The translations under genes were made by a program, and so were the position numbers. A stretch of DNA of 64,000 bases, from positions 620,001 to 684,000 of the forward strand of contig NZ_JAIVKN010000002.1 of the NCBI RefSeq assembly GCF_020524025.1. The letters are read 5' to 3'. This document shows, piece by piece, positions 16,542 through 26,400 of the stretch (position 1 is its first letter; each line of letters opens with the position of its first letter). The notes below the pieces were generated by a model. The model did not search any database, had not been told where the DNA came from, and saw only the letters and a list, made by a program, of their open reading frames with translations. This stretch comes from Halobacillus litoralis (GTDB taxonomy: Bacteria > Bacillota > Bacilli > Bacillales > Halobacillaceae).

Positions 16542-17510
16542 TCAGGAATAGGCTCTCCCTTTTCCTGAGTCTGATATTTCCAAAAGATCTGAAGGGTACG
16601 GGTTAAAGTATGTCTGTTTAATCAGATAGCTGCTTTGAAACCGTGCAGACCAACAGTTCAATACACTAATCACTGCACTCAGTGGTACTTTTTCGTCCCG
16701 ATACTGATCAAGCAGGTCGGAGAAACTTTCCTTCTCCGCTTTCGTCAACTCTTTCTTGAAATACCCGGCAATATGCTGACAGACATTTATATGAGCACTT
16801 GCCTTTGCCGGCTTTTGCATTAAAGCATGAAGAAGATGTTCGTAATAACGGATTACTTCCTCGAAATTATTATGGTTGTGATTAGCGACGACCTGTCCCA
16901 TTTTCTTCAATGTGCCGGGATGGTAGGCCATAAATAAGTACTTATTATCTGCATGAAACTGCTGAAGGGCGTGCGTGGTATTCTTTCTCTTAACTTCCCG
17001 GAATCCTGCTAATGTAAATAGTTTGGTCAGAAAGTGGTGTCTCAGCGTGAAATTCTTCAGTCTTCCTTCTTCTTCTATGGCCAGTCCGCCATGACGGCTG
17101 ATGATTTCTTTTGCAAAGAAGCCGGCAGTCTTTCCTACAACTTGAGAATTCCCCTCACTTTGATATACCTTTACATCCTGCACCCCACATGTTGGGGAAC
17201 GATTCTTCATCAAGAAGCCATCCACATCAGGGAGATGATCAAAAAAGTCTACAGAGAACTCACTCATTTTCTCTGTTAAATCTTCTCCCGTTTTAGGCTG
17301 GACCAACCGTTCTTCTTCGCCACGGACAACTCGAATCACATCTCTAGGTACGCCTAACCCAATTTCCACCTCCGGGCAAACCGGAATAAACTCTACATGG
17401 TTCTGCATACGCTGCACAGCTTTATCTGGGATCACCGCTCCGTTATAACGTACTTCTTCAAATTCCAGACACCGGCTGACGACAACCTTAGGTGTAGGAA
17501 AGTTCTCCAT
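16542..17510 (-). CDS. DUF523-DUF1722 fusion protein (TudS + YbgA)
   Basis: 322 residues. The N-terminal DUF523 domain (1-150) carries three cysteines, C14 in VSRCLE, C45 in PVCPEVEIG and C108 in RSPTCGV, which in the TudS thiouracil desulfidase bind a [4Fe-4S] cluster with one free iron that takes up sulfur. The C-terminal DUF1722 domain (about 180-300) shows FHADNKYLFMAYHP and the helical HINVCQHIAGYFKKEL. The known fusion class links TudS to YbgA; removal of sulfur from thiolated bases is the likely activity, not proven here. GGAG lies nine bases before the ATG at 17510, preferred over GTG at 17531. Convergent with the kinase gene, three bases apart. Confidence 0.85.
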   Translation of the reverse strand: MENFPTPKVVVSRCLEFEEVRYNGAVIPDKAVQRMQNHVEFIPVCPEVEIGLGVPRDVIRVVRGEEERLVQPKTGEDLTEKMSEFSVDFFDHLPDVDGFLMKNRSPTCGVQDVKVYQSEGNSQVVGKTAGFFAKEIISRHGGLAIEEEGRLKNFTLRHHFLTKLFTLAGFREVKRKNTTHALQQFHADNKYLFMAYHPGTLKKMGQVVANHNHNNFEEVIRYYEHLLHALMQKPAKASAHINVCQHIAGYFKKELTKAEKESFSDLLDQYRDEKVPLSAVISVLNCWSARFQSSYLIKQTYFNPYPSDLLEISDSGKGRAYS

Positions 17511-17610
17511 ACCAATCATCTCCGTTCTCACAAAAATTCTAGTATTTTAAAGTTTCCCGGCAGGTACAAAGAGGTAAACATATACAACCCATTTCTCTAC
17601 AAATTTCCTA

Positions 17611-17639
17611 TTGGTTTTTGTCGGAAAACATAATAGAAT
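17611..17639 (+). promoter_or_regulatory. Putative sigma-A promoter of the YjiH-like gene
   Basis: TTGGTT (17611-17616), 17-bp spacer, TAGAAT (17634-17639), about 67 bp before the ATG at 17707. Reasonable hexamers in an AT-rich region. Confidence 0.5.
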
Positions 17640-17706
17640 AGGTAATGTTGTATATTTATTCTTTAATGTTTATAAATAAAACAAACAATGTCAGGAGAGA
17701 TTTTGG

Positions 17707-19059
17707 ATGAAAGCTACAGATTTCAAAGCATCATCGCATTTACGTTTCATCATTCCATCCTTGATCGGAATATTCTTGTTCATGTTTCCGATTTCAGGGG
17801 AAGATGGAGCCATTACCATACCGATTGCCATTTTAGCTGGATGGTTAGAAACATGGCTTGCTGGATACTTATCCCTGATCATGACGATTATTATATCAAT
17901 TACAGCTGTTGGTACAGTCCTCGCTAAAATTGGTGGTCCTAATGCTTTAAGGAATTATCCTTTTTTCCATTCTTTATTTAATGTTCCACCTGTCTGGGTG
18001 GTTACTCGAATTTTAGGTATGATCTTTGCTATAATGGTTTATTTTCAAATTGGACCTGAAGCAATCACATCCGGAAACACGGGCGGGTTACTGCTTGATT
18101 CCTTACTTCATGTCTTGTTTGCTGTCTTCTTATTTGCGGGGTTATTTCTGCCGCTTCTTTTAAATTATGGACTGCTGGAGATGTTTGGCGTTATATTAAC
18201 AAAAATTATGCGCCCGCTTTTCCGTTTACCGGGTCGGTCTTCTATCGACTCTCTTGCATCATGGTTAGGAGACGGAACGATTGGTGTCCTTCTTACTAGT
18301 AAGCAATATGAAGAAGGGTATTACACCAAACGGGAAGCTGCTGTCATCGGGACAACCTTCTCTGTTGTTTCTATTACCTTCAGTCTTGTGGTTATTAAGG
18401 AAGTAGGACTTGGAGATATGTTTATTCCTTTCTACCTCACCGTTGCATTTGCAGGCTTCATCGCTGCTTTAATTATGCCAAGAATCCCGCCTCTATCCAG
18501 AAAAGCGGATACGTATGTTACTGAGGAAGCCGCTGATGAAAATGAAGAAATACCAGAGCATCATAACGTGTTTTCTTATGGCTATGCTAAAGCTGTAGAA
18601 AGAGGGAGTAAATCTACAGGGCCGGTAGAATTTATAAAACAAGGAATGCAGAATATCCTTGATATGTGGATGGGCGTTGCCCCTATTGTAATGGCTTTAG
18701 GTACGATTGCCTTAGTGATTGCTGAATTCACACCGTTTTTCACTTGGATCGGCATGCCTTTTATTCCACTGTTGGAACTTATGCAGGTCCCCTATGCCCA
18801 GGAAGCTTCAGAAACAATTCTTGTAGGATTTGCGGATATGTTCCTGCCAGCTATTATCGGTGCCTCCATTGAAAGTGAAATGACGCGCTTTATTATAGCG
18901 TCTCTATCAGTCACTCAGCTTATTTATATGTCTGAAGTTGGTGGATTGTTATTGGGCTCTAAAGTACCAGTGAACATGAAAGACCTGTTCATCATTTTCC
19001 TTGAGCGTACGATTATTACATTGCCAATTATCACACTTATTGCTCATTTCTTATTCTAA
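17707..19059 (+). CDS. YjiH family membrane protein with nucleoside-recognition (Gate) domains
   Basis: 450 residues with about ten membrane segments in two halves joined by a charged cytoplasmic loop (about 258-300, ADTYVTEEAADENEEIPEHH). The Gate-type stretches are FAGLFLPLLLNYGLLEMFG and WMGVAPIVMALGTIALVIAEFTPFF. GDGTIGVLLTSKQYEEGYYT and VGFADMFLPAI are conserved-looking loops. The family is found in many bacteria as YjiH; transport of a small solute is suspected but unproven. The start is ATG after AGGAGAG. Single-gene unit, followed by a bidirectional terminator. Confidence 0.82.
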   Translation: MKATDFKASSHLRFIIPSLIGIFLFMFPISGEDGAITIPIAILAGWLETWLAGYLSLIMTIIISITAVGTVLAKIGGPNALRNYPFFHSLFNVPPVWVVTRILGMIFAIMVYFQIGPEAITSGNTGGLLLDSLLHVLFAVFLFAGLFLPLLLNYGLLEMFGVILTKIMRPLFRLPGRSSIDSLASWLGDGTIGVLLTSKQYEEGYYTKREAAVIGTTFSVVSITFSLVVIKEVGLGDMFIPFYLTVAFAGFIAALIMPRIPPLSRKADTYVTEEAADENEEIPEHHNVFSYGYAKAVERGSKSTGPVEFIKQGMQNILDMWMGVAPIVMALGTIALVIAEFTPFFTWIGMPFIPLLELMQVPYAQEASETILVGFADMFLPAIIGASIESEMTRFIIASLSVTQLIYMSEVGGLLLGSKVPVNMKDLFIIFLERTIITLPIITLIAHFLF

Positions 19060-19063
19060 AAAT

Positions 19064-19095
19064 AAAAACGCTAAGCCTCGAGGCTTAGCGTTTTT
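19064..19095. terminator. Bidirectional terminator (YjiH / DJ-1 genes)
   Basis: 32-bp perfect palindrome with half-sequence AAAAACGCTAAGCCTC. It ends both convergent genes; the DJ-1 gene's stop codon lies inside the right arm. Confidence 0.92.
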
Positions 19096-19750
19096 TTAAT
19101 TCCTCTATCACTTTTTGTGCCGTACTTAAACTTGATTGTGGATTTTGTCCTGTAACAAAGGGAGCATCTACAACCACATAGTCTTCATAAGGATTATCTT
19201 TCTTATAGTCCGCCCCTGCTTCTTTCAGACGATCCTCTAGAGAGAACGGGACAACGGATGTTAATCCCGTCTCTTCCTCTTCTTCATTTGTGAAACCTGT
19301 AATTTTCTTTCCTTCAATGAGCTGTTGACCATTATGATCTTTCACACCAATAAACCCTGCCGGTCCATGGCAGACAGAAGCAATCACTTTCTGCTCTGTC
19401 AAGAAATGCCGAAGAAGTTCCTCCAGCTGTTCATTTTCCGGAAAATCATACATCGTTCCGTGACCGCCACAAAGAAAAATACCCGCAAATTCTGTTGGAT
19501 CTACATCCGCCAGAGTCATCGTGTGATCAATCGGTTTCATCACGCCGTCCCATACTTTAGGGAGCCGGTTACTGTAGCTGTTCGGATCAATGGGAGGCCG
19601 ACCCCCGTTAGGACTGGCAGCTACCACGTCATATCCTGCTTCCTGAAATTCTGTAGCAGGTTCTACAAACTCAGATAACCATAACCCCGTTTTATGTTCT
19701 CCGTCCATTTGGTCGACGTTCGTCACAATCATAAGAATTTTTTCTGCCAT
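19085..19750 (-). CDS. DJ-1/PfpI family protein, Hsp31-type
   Basis: 221 residues. The nucleophile elbow is ASVCHGPAG with C127-H128, and a glutamate E27 in WLSEFVEP completes the site typical of Hsp31-like glutathione-independent glyoxalases (methylglyoxal to lactate) and deglycases. The N-terminal KILMIVTNVDQMDGE and the middle FLCGGHGTMYDFP are family hallmarks. Start at M4 of the open frame: AAGGAGG is nine bases from the ATG at 19750, while the upstream TTG abuts it. A glyoxalase role would fit the sugar-damage theme of the fructosamine kinase 3 kb away; that link is inference. Confidence 0.88.
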   Translation of the reverse strand: MAEKILMIVTNVDQMDGEHKTGLWLSEFVEPATEFQEAGYDVVAASPNGGRPPIDPNSYSNRLPKVWDGVMKPIDHTMTLADVDPTEFAGIFLCGGHGTMYDFPENEQLEELLRHFLTEQKVIASVCHGPAGFIGVKDHNGQQLIEGKKITGFTNEEEEETGLTSVVPFSLEDRLKEAGADYKKDNPYEDYVVVDAPFVTGQNPQSSLSTAQKVIEELKKR

Positions 19751-19822
19751 GCCAACCAACCTCCTTATAAATATCTTTCCTATTATTCACAAGGAGGTCT
19801 GATTCCATCCATAAAGAAAAAC

Positions 19823-20839
19823 TCACGACGAGAAAAACGTATCTTTCTGCGTAGAACGATGCCACCAAGCTTTTAAGAGCTGAACGCGTCCTTCAATCAT
19901 AGGTTGTGTAACTGTACGAATGAAACTGCTTGAAAGCAGATAAACAATACCGGCAGCAACAATCGCAAGCCCTATTACATCCATCATATGATTAACACTG
20001 AACCAGCCCGCCTGGCGGAAAAATTGAATAAAGAAACCATGGAGCAGATACACATATAAGGTTTTTCCACCAAGATAAGTGAAACGATAGTGTTTGTTAG
20101 GAATCCAAGCCATCACGCTGACCACCATAACTGCCGCAAGGAAATAAACACCTAATCGGATAAGTCCCCCCATTTCTGGACTATCCAGCACAGCATACGA
20201 CTTCGAACCGAGCAGCCATCCTGAGGTGAATGTTGGGGACATCGCAATGAAAGCAGCAACCCCCGTCATTACTACAAGACTTATCTCCTTAATTCGACGC
20301 GTTCTCCATTTATAGACATGGTCTTTCGTCAACCAATACCCAGCTAAGAAGAACGGAAAAAAGACAAAGGTGCGCGAGAGACTGAAATGGTGACCAACAT
20401 CAGTGAAGTACCCAACTAATATTCCAATTTGAACCGCAATTGAAACTCCCAGTATTGGTGGAACTTTTTTAAACCAATACAGAAGAATATGCCAGCAAAA
20501 AAGGCTGAATAGAAACCATAGAGACCAATGGGGATAGAAGATTCCATCAAAACCATCCCCCTTGCCGATGAAAAAGTAATACCCTGTATAGACGAGTTGA
20601 AAGATGAGATAAGGCAGAATCAGTTTTTTAGCAAGCTGTATTATATAATCCTTTTCTCCTGACCCCTTTGCAAAAAAACCAGCAAGAAAAATAAAGGCCG
20701 GCATGTGGAATGTATAAATCCATGTATAAAGCGTGTACATGGGTTTTGAGCCATCTGTAAATGGTTGAATCATGTGTCCGAAGACAACCAGAAAAATCAG
20801 GACTACCTTTGCATTATCAAACAAAGCATCACGCTTCAT
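19823..20839 (-). CDS. Acyltransferase family 3 membrane protein
   Basis: 338 residues, about ten transmembrane helices. The N-terminal KRDALFDNAKVVLIFLVVFGH holds the conserved His22 of the family. FHMPAFIFLAGFFAK and WSLWFLFSLFCWHILLYW are further core stretches, and a late YVYLLHGFFIQFF lies in helix 9. Family members O-acetylate cell-surface sugars, peptidoglycan or lipids; no target is visible here. ATG with a weak AAGAAGGG. Transcribed alone between the DJ-1 gene and an M29 peptidase. Confidence 0.88.
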   Translation of the reverse strand: MKRDALFDNAKVVLIFLVVFGHMIQPFTDGSKPMYTLYTWIYTFHMPAFIFLAGFFAKGSGEKDYIIQLAKKLILPYLIFQLVYTGYYFFIGKGDGFDGIFYPHWSLWFLFSLFCWHILLYWFKKVPPILGVSIAVQIGILVGYFTDVGHHFSLSRTFVFFPFFLAGYWLTKDHVYKWRTRRIKEISLVVMTGVAAFIAMSPTFTSGWLLGSKSYAVLDSPEMGGLIRLGVYFLAAVMVVSVMAWIPNKHYRFTYLGGKTLYVYLLHGFFIQFFRQAGWFSVNHMMDVIGLAIVAAGIVYLLSSSFIRTVTQPMIEGRVQLLKAWWHRSTQKDTFFSS

Positions 20840-20993
20840 GCTGTCTCACCCTTCTTTTTTTAATTAACACTTAGAATACCTTACTTATTATTTATCACAT
20901 TAAGAAGTCATTGTAGACAAGTTTATGGAGATTTAAAAGCATTGTAACAGTAATGTTATCTTCCGATATGTACTGTAATGAACGAAAACAATA

Positions 20994-21023
20994 GCAGAGA
21001 CATCCGTTTTCGAATGTCTCTGC
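20994..21023 (-). terminator. Terminator of the M29 aminopeptidase gene at 21031
   Basis: 10-bp stem GCAGAGACAT / ATGTCTCTGC with a 10-base loop, followed on the minus strand by TATTGTTTTCG. The T-run is imperfect. Confidence 0.75.
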
Positions 21024-21030
21024 CGCTGTT

Positions 21031-22275
21031 TCAGGACTCAAAGTCAATGGCCCAGCTCCCTTTACGAAAAATGGGCTCGAATTCCCCTTCCTTGGTTTCA
21101 CCATCAATATCTAATTCTTCAGATCCCATCATAAAATCTTCATGCACGAGACTATCGTTGACCCCGTGCGCTTCCATTTGTTCTTTGTTAAAAGAGGATC
21201 CGCCTCTTACATTTGTCGGATAAGCTTTCCCCAGCGCTAAATGGCAGGAAGCATTTTCATCATAAAGGGTGTTATAGAAAATATGACCAGCCTGAGAAAT
21301 CGGTGACTCATTAGGGACGAGCGCTACTTCCCCCAGACGTTTAGCTCCATCATCGGTTTCTAACAAATGCTTCAGTGTGTCTTCACCAGATTCTGCTGAG
21401 TAATCAACCACCTGGCCATTTTCAAACGTCAACGTAAAGTTTTCGATGAGGTTGCCTCCATAATTCAAAGGTTTTGTACTTGTCACTTTCCCTTGAACAC
21501 CGGTTTTATGTGGCATAGTAAATACTTCTTCTGTTGGTATGTTTGGATTGAATTCTGTTCCATTCACGGATTTTGTTGACCCACCGTGCCACACATGGCT
21601 GGGTACCAGTTCAATAGAAAGCTCTGTTCCCGGTGCTTTATAGTGAAGTTTCTTATATTGCTTCTGATTAAGATACTCTCGGGCCTGACGCAGACGCTCA
21701 TTATGTTCTTCCCACGCTTGAATAGGATCGTCCTGATCAATTCTCGTAATTTGAAAGATCTGCTCCCATAGTTTGTCCTGGGCTTTTTCAGGAGGTGTTT
21801 CCGGAAATACCTTTTCAGCCCATGCCTGCTGTGGGTAGGCAATAATAGACCACGTGGTTTTGTCATTCATAATATAGTCCCGATAGGAAGACAAAGCTTC
21901 TGCACTTGCTTTGTTCGCTTTTGCCACCCTTTCTGGATCTACATTCTTAAACAAATCAGGGTTGGGACCGTAAACAGATAGTAAGGCATATCCGTCAGCG
22001 ACCATTTCTTCCAATCCATCTGCTTTCCATTTTGGAAAGGACTCCAAAATCTCCATTGGAGCATTTTTCATCTTCATGTAACTCAGCATCTCATCATTCC
22101 ACTCCACATGGACGTTTTTAGCCCCGCGCCCGTATGCTTTAGCTGAGATAATTCGTACAAGATCAGCAGCCTCAATGGGTGCATTAATAATTAAGCCTTG
22201 ACCTCTTTGCAGGTTGACACCTTTCTTTAAAGCTAGATCCGCATATTTTTCTAATTGTTTCTTTTGATTATTCAA
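21031..22275 (-). CDS. Aminopeptidase, peptidase family M29 (paralogue 1)
   Basis: 414 residues, the usual length of M29 enzymes (AmpS, AmpT, PepS), co-catalytic metallo-aminopeptidases. Metal-site stretches are present: NIPTEEVFTMPHKTGVQG, EVALVPNESPISQ, FYNTLYDENASCHLALGKAYPTN and the final SLVHEDFMMGSEELDIDG. The start is TTG at 22275 with GGAGGGG six bases upstream. A close paralogue sits at 56762-58009. It is the last gene before a terminator. The peptide substrate is not predictable; broad aminopeptidase activity is expected. Confidence 0.92.
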   Translation of the reverse strand: MNNQKKQLEKYADLALKKGVNLQRGQGLIINAPIEAADLVRIISAKAYGRGAKNVHVEWNDEMLSYMKMKNAPMEILESFPKWKADGLEEMVADGYALLSVYGPNPDLFKNVDPERVAKANKASAEALSSYRDYIMNDKTTWSIIAYPQQAWAEKVFPETPPEKAQDKLWEQIFQITRIDQDDPIQAWEEHNERLRQAREYLNQKQYKKLHYKAPGTELSIELVPSHVWHGGSTKSVNGTEFNPNIPTEEVFTMPHKTGVQGKVTSTKPLNYGGNLIENFTLTFENGQVVDYSAESGEDTLKHLLETDDGAKRLGEVALVPNESPISQAGHIFYNTLYDENASCHLALGKAYPTNVRGGSSFNKEQMEAHGVNDSLVHEDFMMGSEELDIDGETKEGEFEPIFRKGSWAIDFES

Positions 22276-22413
22276 TAGTAACCCCTCCAGCTGCTTGGTC
22301 TGTTTTTATATTTTTGGCGCTGTTAAAGTTCAACGTTTTTATTTTTTATTAGGTTTGTTAAGGACTTGAGTTGAGATAATTTTCATATTAAGTGTGCTCA
22401 TCTAAAACGCGCA

Positions 22414-23838
22414 TTATGTTTGTTCCTTAAACATTTCAATCGCTCGTACTCTCATTGTTTTATGATCCACAACAGGCTTAGGATAATCCTCCCCGATTAT
22501 ACATCCAGCTTCTTCTTGTTCATCTTTGGACATCTTACCTGGTTCATGAATGTATTTTTCTTTTACTTCTTTTAATTCCGGCATCCATTCTTTAATAAAA
22601 CGGCCATGTGGATCGAATCGCTCTGACTGCCTCGTAGGATTGAACACACGAAAATAAGGAACTGGATCCGTTCCTGTAGAGGCTGCCCACTGCCACCCTC
22701 CTATGTTGGAAGCCGGATCGTAATCGATTAGTCTTTCAGAGAAATAACGCTCTCCTTCTCTCCAATCCATCAGTAAATCCTTAGTCAGAAAAGAAGCAAC
22801 GGCCATTCTGAGTCTGTTGTGCATCCACCCTGTCTCATTGAGCTGCCTCATCGCCGCATCTATTAGAGGAAAACCCGTCTGTCCCTCCTGCCACTTGATT
22901 AGTAAATCATCATCATTGTTCCATGGAAGCCCGCGGTATTTTTCTACCACCTCTTTATTCTTGGATTCAGGATGATGATGGTAAATCATATTGTAGAAAT
23001 CGCGCCAGGCTAATTCCGATATATACGCATCCACACCAGATGTGTTCTTCCGGAAGTCTACCCTGTCCTCAATGGTATGGTAAACGGTTCTTATGGAGAC
23101 TGCCCCCGTCCGGAGATAACGTGACATAAGACTTGTTCCATCTACAGACGGATAATCTCTCCGTTCATCATAATCATAAATATCTGCGTCCAAAAACTGA
23201 TCCAGTCTCTCTAGAGCATCTGCCTCACCAACACCAGGGAAATTACCACTCAACCGATTTATTAGCTGTTGATAAGCTTTTTCTCCTTTATTAAAAGAAG
23301 ACTTCTTATCAATAGCAGCTGTTGAGAGCTTCTCATGATTAACCTTCTGGACCGCTGGTTTTTGCAGCTCTTTCCAGCTTTTTAAGTAAGGAGAGAATAC
23401 TTTATAGAATCCCCCATCTTTCTTCCTCACTTCATCTGCTCCATGAATATGATGATCTACGTAGTGGTAAGCTTCAACATTCATAGAATCAAAAAAATCC
23501 AGCATATGATCATCACGTTTTTTTCCAAAACCAGTCTCATCACGATTGAAATAAATCATGTCCGCATCTGTTTTTTCCACAAGATCTGTGAACGCTTCCT
23601 CAATTTCACCTTCAAGAAAATGTACGGGGGCACCTGTTCCCTCTGCTTGATCTACAAAGGATTTCAAGGTTTGAAAAAAGTAGTCATGTCTTGGAGTAAA
23701 CGTTTCATTTAATACAGGATGTATATGAAAAACAAGGACTATGTGATCGCCGTCCTTTGTATGTTCTATAGCTTTGGCCAGCGCGGTTTGATCGTTTAAT
23801 CGTAAATCTCTACGAAACCATACAGCTCTTACAGTCAT
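22414..23838 (-). CDS. phrB: Deoxyribodipyrimidine photolyase
   Basis: 474 residues, class I CPD photolyase. An N-terminal antenna domain (1-130, VRAVWFRRDLRLNDQTAL) precedes the FAD-binding helical domain. The FAD site and tryptophan relay are visible in ELAWRDFYNMIYHHHP, WQEGQTGFPLIDAAMRQLNETGWMHNR, YDPASNIGGWQWAASTGTDP and YFRVFNP. It repairs UV-induced pyrimidine dimers using blue light. GGAGGGAGG precedes the ATG. The antenna chromophore cannot be read from sequence. Monocistronic, between the M29 peptidase and the riboflavin operon that supplies its cofactor. Confidence 0.95.
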   Translation of the reverse strand: MTVRAVWFRRDLRLNDQTALAKAIEHTKDGDHIVLVFHIHPVLNETFTPRHDYFFQTLKSFVDQAEGTGAPVHFLEGEIEEAFTDLVEKTDADMIYFNRDETGFGKKRDDHMLDFFDSMNVEAYHYVDHHIHGADEVRKKDGGFYKVFSPYLKSWKELQKPAVQKVNHEKLSTAAIDKKSSFNKGEKAYQQLINRLSGNFPGVGEADALERLDQFLDADIYDYDERRDYPSVDGTSLMSRYLRTGAVSIRTVYHTIEDRVDFRKNTSGVDAYISELAWRDFYNMIYHHHPESKNKEVVEKYRGLPWNNDDDLLIKWQEGQTGFPLIDAAMRQLNETGWMHNRLRMAVASFLTKDLLMDWREGERYFSERLIDYDPASNIGGWQWAASTGTDPVPYFRVFNPTRQSERFDPHGRFIKEWMPELKEVKEKYIHEPGKMSKDEQEEAGCIIGEDYPKPVVDHKTMRVRAIEMFKEQT

Positions 23839-24016
23839 ACCCCATCCTCCCTCTCTCTTTATCCTTCCTTTTTCCCTGTGGATATAAACTCAAATCATCA
23901 TCCACTTATTCACATGTGGATATCTTCATTAAAGGAAGTACTTCCAGACTCTATACCATACAGGATCGTTTCGTTCCCAACGCCCTTACCCTGGAACCAT
24001 CACAGAGTCAAACCAT

Positions 24017-24049
24017 AAAAAAACTGCCCGAGCATAAACTCAGGCAGTT
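24017..24049 (-). terminator. Riboflavin operon terminator
   Basis: Stem AACTGCCCGAG / CTCAGGCAGTT (24022-24032, 24039-24049), one mismatch, followed on the minus strand by a T-run. Ten bases after the ribH stop. Confidence 0.88.
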
Positions 24050-24058
24050 CGTCAGCTT

Positions 24059-24526
24059 TTATTCAAAGTTTTTCATCAGCGTAGCCATTTCAATAGCGGC
24101 TGTTGCAGCTTCCCAGCCTTTATTTCCAGCTTTTGTTCCTGCTCGTTCGATCGCCTGCTCAATCGTATCCGTTGTAATGACTCCAAAAATAACAGGAATC
24201 CCACTTTGCATCGATGCCTGGGAGACACCTTTAGCTGCCTCATTACAAACGTAATCGAAATGTGGAGTAGATCCGCGGATAACAGCTCCCAAAGTCACGA
24301 CTGCATCGTACTTCCCGGAGTTTGCCATTTTGTTTGCAACCAAGGGAATTTCAAAAGCTCCCGGGACATGAGCGACTTCTACATCATTGACTTCCACGCC
24401 ATGGCGTTTGAAAGCATCTACTGCTCCCTCATATAATTTTCCTGTGATAAAATCATTAAATCGCCCAACGACGATCCCAACTTTTAACCCTGTTCCTACA
24501 AGATTACCTTCTATTGTTTTTACCAT
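24059..24526 (-). CDS. ribH: 6,7-dimethyl-8-ribityllumazine synthase
   Basis: 155 residues, standard length. It condenses 5-amino-6-ribitylaminouracil with 3,4-dihydroxy-2-butanone 4-phosphate. Family motifs are complete: [37 protein letters not shown] with the catalytic His, and [24 protein letters not shown]. Usually assembles as a 60-mer shell around riboflavin synthase. Fourth and last gene of the rib operon, 16 bp after ribBA. Confidence 0.97.
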   Translation of the reverse strand: MVKTIEGNLVGTGLKVGIVVGRFNDFITGKLYEGAVDAFKRHGVEVNDVEVAHVPGAFEIPLVANKMANSGKYDAVVTLGAVIRGSTPHFDYVCNEAAKGVSQASMQSGIPVIFGVITTDTIEQAIERAGTKAGNKGWEAATAAIEMATLMKNFE

Positions 24527-24542
24527 ACGTACAACTCCCTTT

Positions 24543-25736
24543 CTAGTAGTGGAATAAATGCCCCATTTTAGACTGTTTTGTTTTCAAGTATCGTTCATTT
24601 TCTTTTCTGGAATCCATTTGAATTGGAACCCGTTCAACGACTTCTAAGCCGAAGCCCCCGAGCCCTGATATCTTTTTGGGATTGTTCGTAAGAAGACGCA
24701 GTTTTGTGATTCCTAAGTCCTTCAATATTTGGGCGCCTACTCCATAGTCCCTAAGGTCTGGACCAAATCCAAGCTTTTCATTTGCTTCGACAGTATCGTA
24801 CCCTTCTTCTTGAAGCTTATAGGCCTGAAGTTTATTCATCAGCCCGATCCCACGGCCCTCCTGGCGCATATAAAGCAGTACACCACTGCCGTTTTCGGAT
24901 ATCTGCCTTAAAGCATTATGAAGCTGCGGGCCGCAGTCACAGCGGTAGGACCCAAAGACATCTCCTGTCAGACACTCAGAGTGGACACGAACAAGCGTCG
25001 GCTCATCAGGGTTGATGTCGCCCTTAACAAGAGCGATATGATCTTTATAATCGATATCATTAGAAAAGCCGACCGCTTTAAAGTCTCCATACTCCGTCGG
25101 CATGTTTACTGTTACTTCACGTTTCACATGTTTTTCTTTTTCATGACGATACTGGATAAGGTCGGCAATTGTGATCATAGGGATATCGAATTCATCCGCC
25201 ATTTTCCTAAGATCAGGTACGCGCGCCATTGTTCCGTCATCATTAATAATTTCACAAATGACTCCTGCCGGTCTCGCCCCAGCTAAACGGGCCAGGTCAA
25301 CGGAAGCTTCTGTATGGCCGGCCCTCCGAAGAACTCCGCCTTCTTTTGCAATCAGCGGAAAAATATGACCGGGTTTTTGAAAATCAGATGCTGTCGTTTC
25401 ACGATTAAGCATTTCTCTAATGGTTAATGCACGTTCTTCAGCAGAAATGCCTGTTGTCGTATCTTTATGGTCAATACTGACAGTAAAGGCGGTCTGGTTC
25501 GGATCTGAATTGTTATCCACCATAGGCATCAGTTCTAAATCCTCAGCCAGCTCATCCGTAATCGGTGCGCAGACAAGGCCTCTTCCGTATTTGATCATAA
25601 AATTAATCATTTCCGGCGTTGCATATTCAGCAACACCGACAAGATCCCCTTCATTTTCACGGTCCTCATCGTCACATACTATGACAAGCTTCCCCTGCTT
25701 CAAATCATCTATTGCTTTCTCAATTGAATCAAACAT
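24543..25736 (-). CDS. ribBA: Bifunctional DHBP synthase / GTP cyclohydrolase II
   Basis: 397 residues. The N-terminal DHBP synthase domain (1-200) carries [15 protein letters not shown] and [17 protein letters not shown]. The C-terminal GTP cyclohydrolase II domain (about 205-397) has the zinc-binding [21 protein letters not shown] with three Cys and [13 protein letters not shown]. Together they feed both branches of riboflavin synthesis from ribulose 5-phosphate and GTP. Third gene of the operon, 11 bp after ribE, with AGAGGTGAG before the ATG. Confidence 0.97.
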   Translation of the reverse strand: MFDSIEKAIDDLKQGKLVIVCDDEDRENEGDLVGVAEYATPEMINFMIKYGRGLVCAPITDELAEDLELMPMVDNNSDPNQTAFTVSIDHKDTTTGISAEERALTIREMLNRETTASDFQKPGHIFPLIAKEGGVLRRAGHTEASVDLARLAGARPAGVICEIINDDGTMARVPDLRKMADEFDIPMITIADLIQYRHEKEKHVKREVTVNMPTEYGDFKAVGFSNDIDYKDHIALVKGDINPDEPTLVRVHSECLTGDVFGSYRCDCGPQLHNALRQISENGSGVLLYMRQEGRGIGLMNKLQAYKLQEEGYDTVEANEKLGFGPDLRDYGVGAQILKDLGITKLRLLTNNPKKISGLGGFGLEVVERVPIQMDSRKENERYLKTKQSKMGHLFHY

Positions 25737-25747
25737 ACTCTCACCTC

Positions 25748-26398
25748 TTATGCAAAGCCGTTATCAGCTAAAAACTGCTTAGACATCGCTGATTTCGGAT
25801 GCTCATTTTGTTGTCCACTCAGGAAGTGAGCGACGTATTTCCCTATCATATCGCATTCAATATTTACGCGGTCACCAGGTCCTTTCCCTCCAAGAACTGT
25901 ATGTTCCATCGTATGAGGGATTAATGAAATCGTAACCTTATCCTCTTCCACCCCAAAAACCGTTAATGACGTCCCATCTACTGCAATAGATCCTTTATAA
26001 ACAAAGTAATGAATGAGTTCTTCAGGCAGCTGTACTTCATAATAGACAGCATTGGATTCTGGTTTTTTCGAAACGATCTTTCCGGTTCCATCAATATGAC
26101 CGGAAACAAGATGCCCCCCAAAGCGCCCCCCTGCTGCCATCGCTCGTTCTAAATTTATCGGGTCGCCTTGCTTTAGTTCATGAATATTGGTAGCGCGGTA
26201 AGTTTCAGGCATGACATCAAAAGAAATGGTGCCATCAGTCAAATCTGTAACGGTCAGGCATACTCCGTTAACAGATATACTATCACCCAGCTTCGCATCC
26301 TTCAGCACGACATCTGCTGACACCTTCACTTCCAGCGCTTCTGTTTTGTTTTTCACAGATTTAAGTGTACCTATCTCCTCTACAATTCCTGTAAACAT
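25748..26398 (-). CDS. ribE: Riboflavin synthase, alpha subunit
   Basis: 216 residues made of two similar lumazine-binding repeats: [12 protein letters not shown]...[12 protein letters not shown] in the first and [13 protein letters not shown]...[11 protein letters not shown] in the second. It dismutates two 6,7-dimethyl-8-ribityllumazine molecules to riboflavin. GAGGAG is placed before the ATG at 26398, two codons inside the longest frame. The gene begins right at the ribD stop, so translation is probably coupled. Confidence 0.96.
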   Translation of the reverse strand: MFTGIVEEIGTLKSVKNKTEALEVKVSADVVLKDAKLGDSISVNGVCLTVTDLTDGTISFDVMPETYRATNIHELKQGDPINLERAMAAGGRFGGHLVSGHIDGTGKIVSKKPESNAVYYEVQLPEELIHYFVYKGSIAVDGTSLTVFGVEEDKVTISLIPHTMEHTVLGGKGPGDRVNIECDMIGKYVAHFLSGQQNEHPKSAMSKQFLADNGFA

Positions 26399-26400
26399 AA

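Noticed and set aside
24918-25286. Long plus-strand frames opposite ribBA and opposite pta (for example 2001-2297)
   Set aside because: They are antisense shadows of well-identified genes, have no ribosome binding sites and encode no recognisable proteins.
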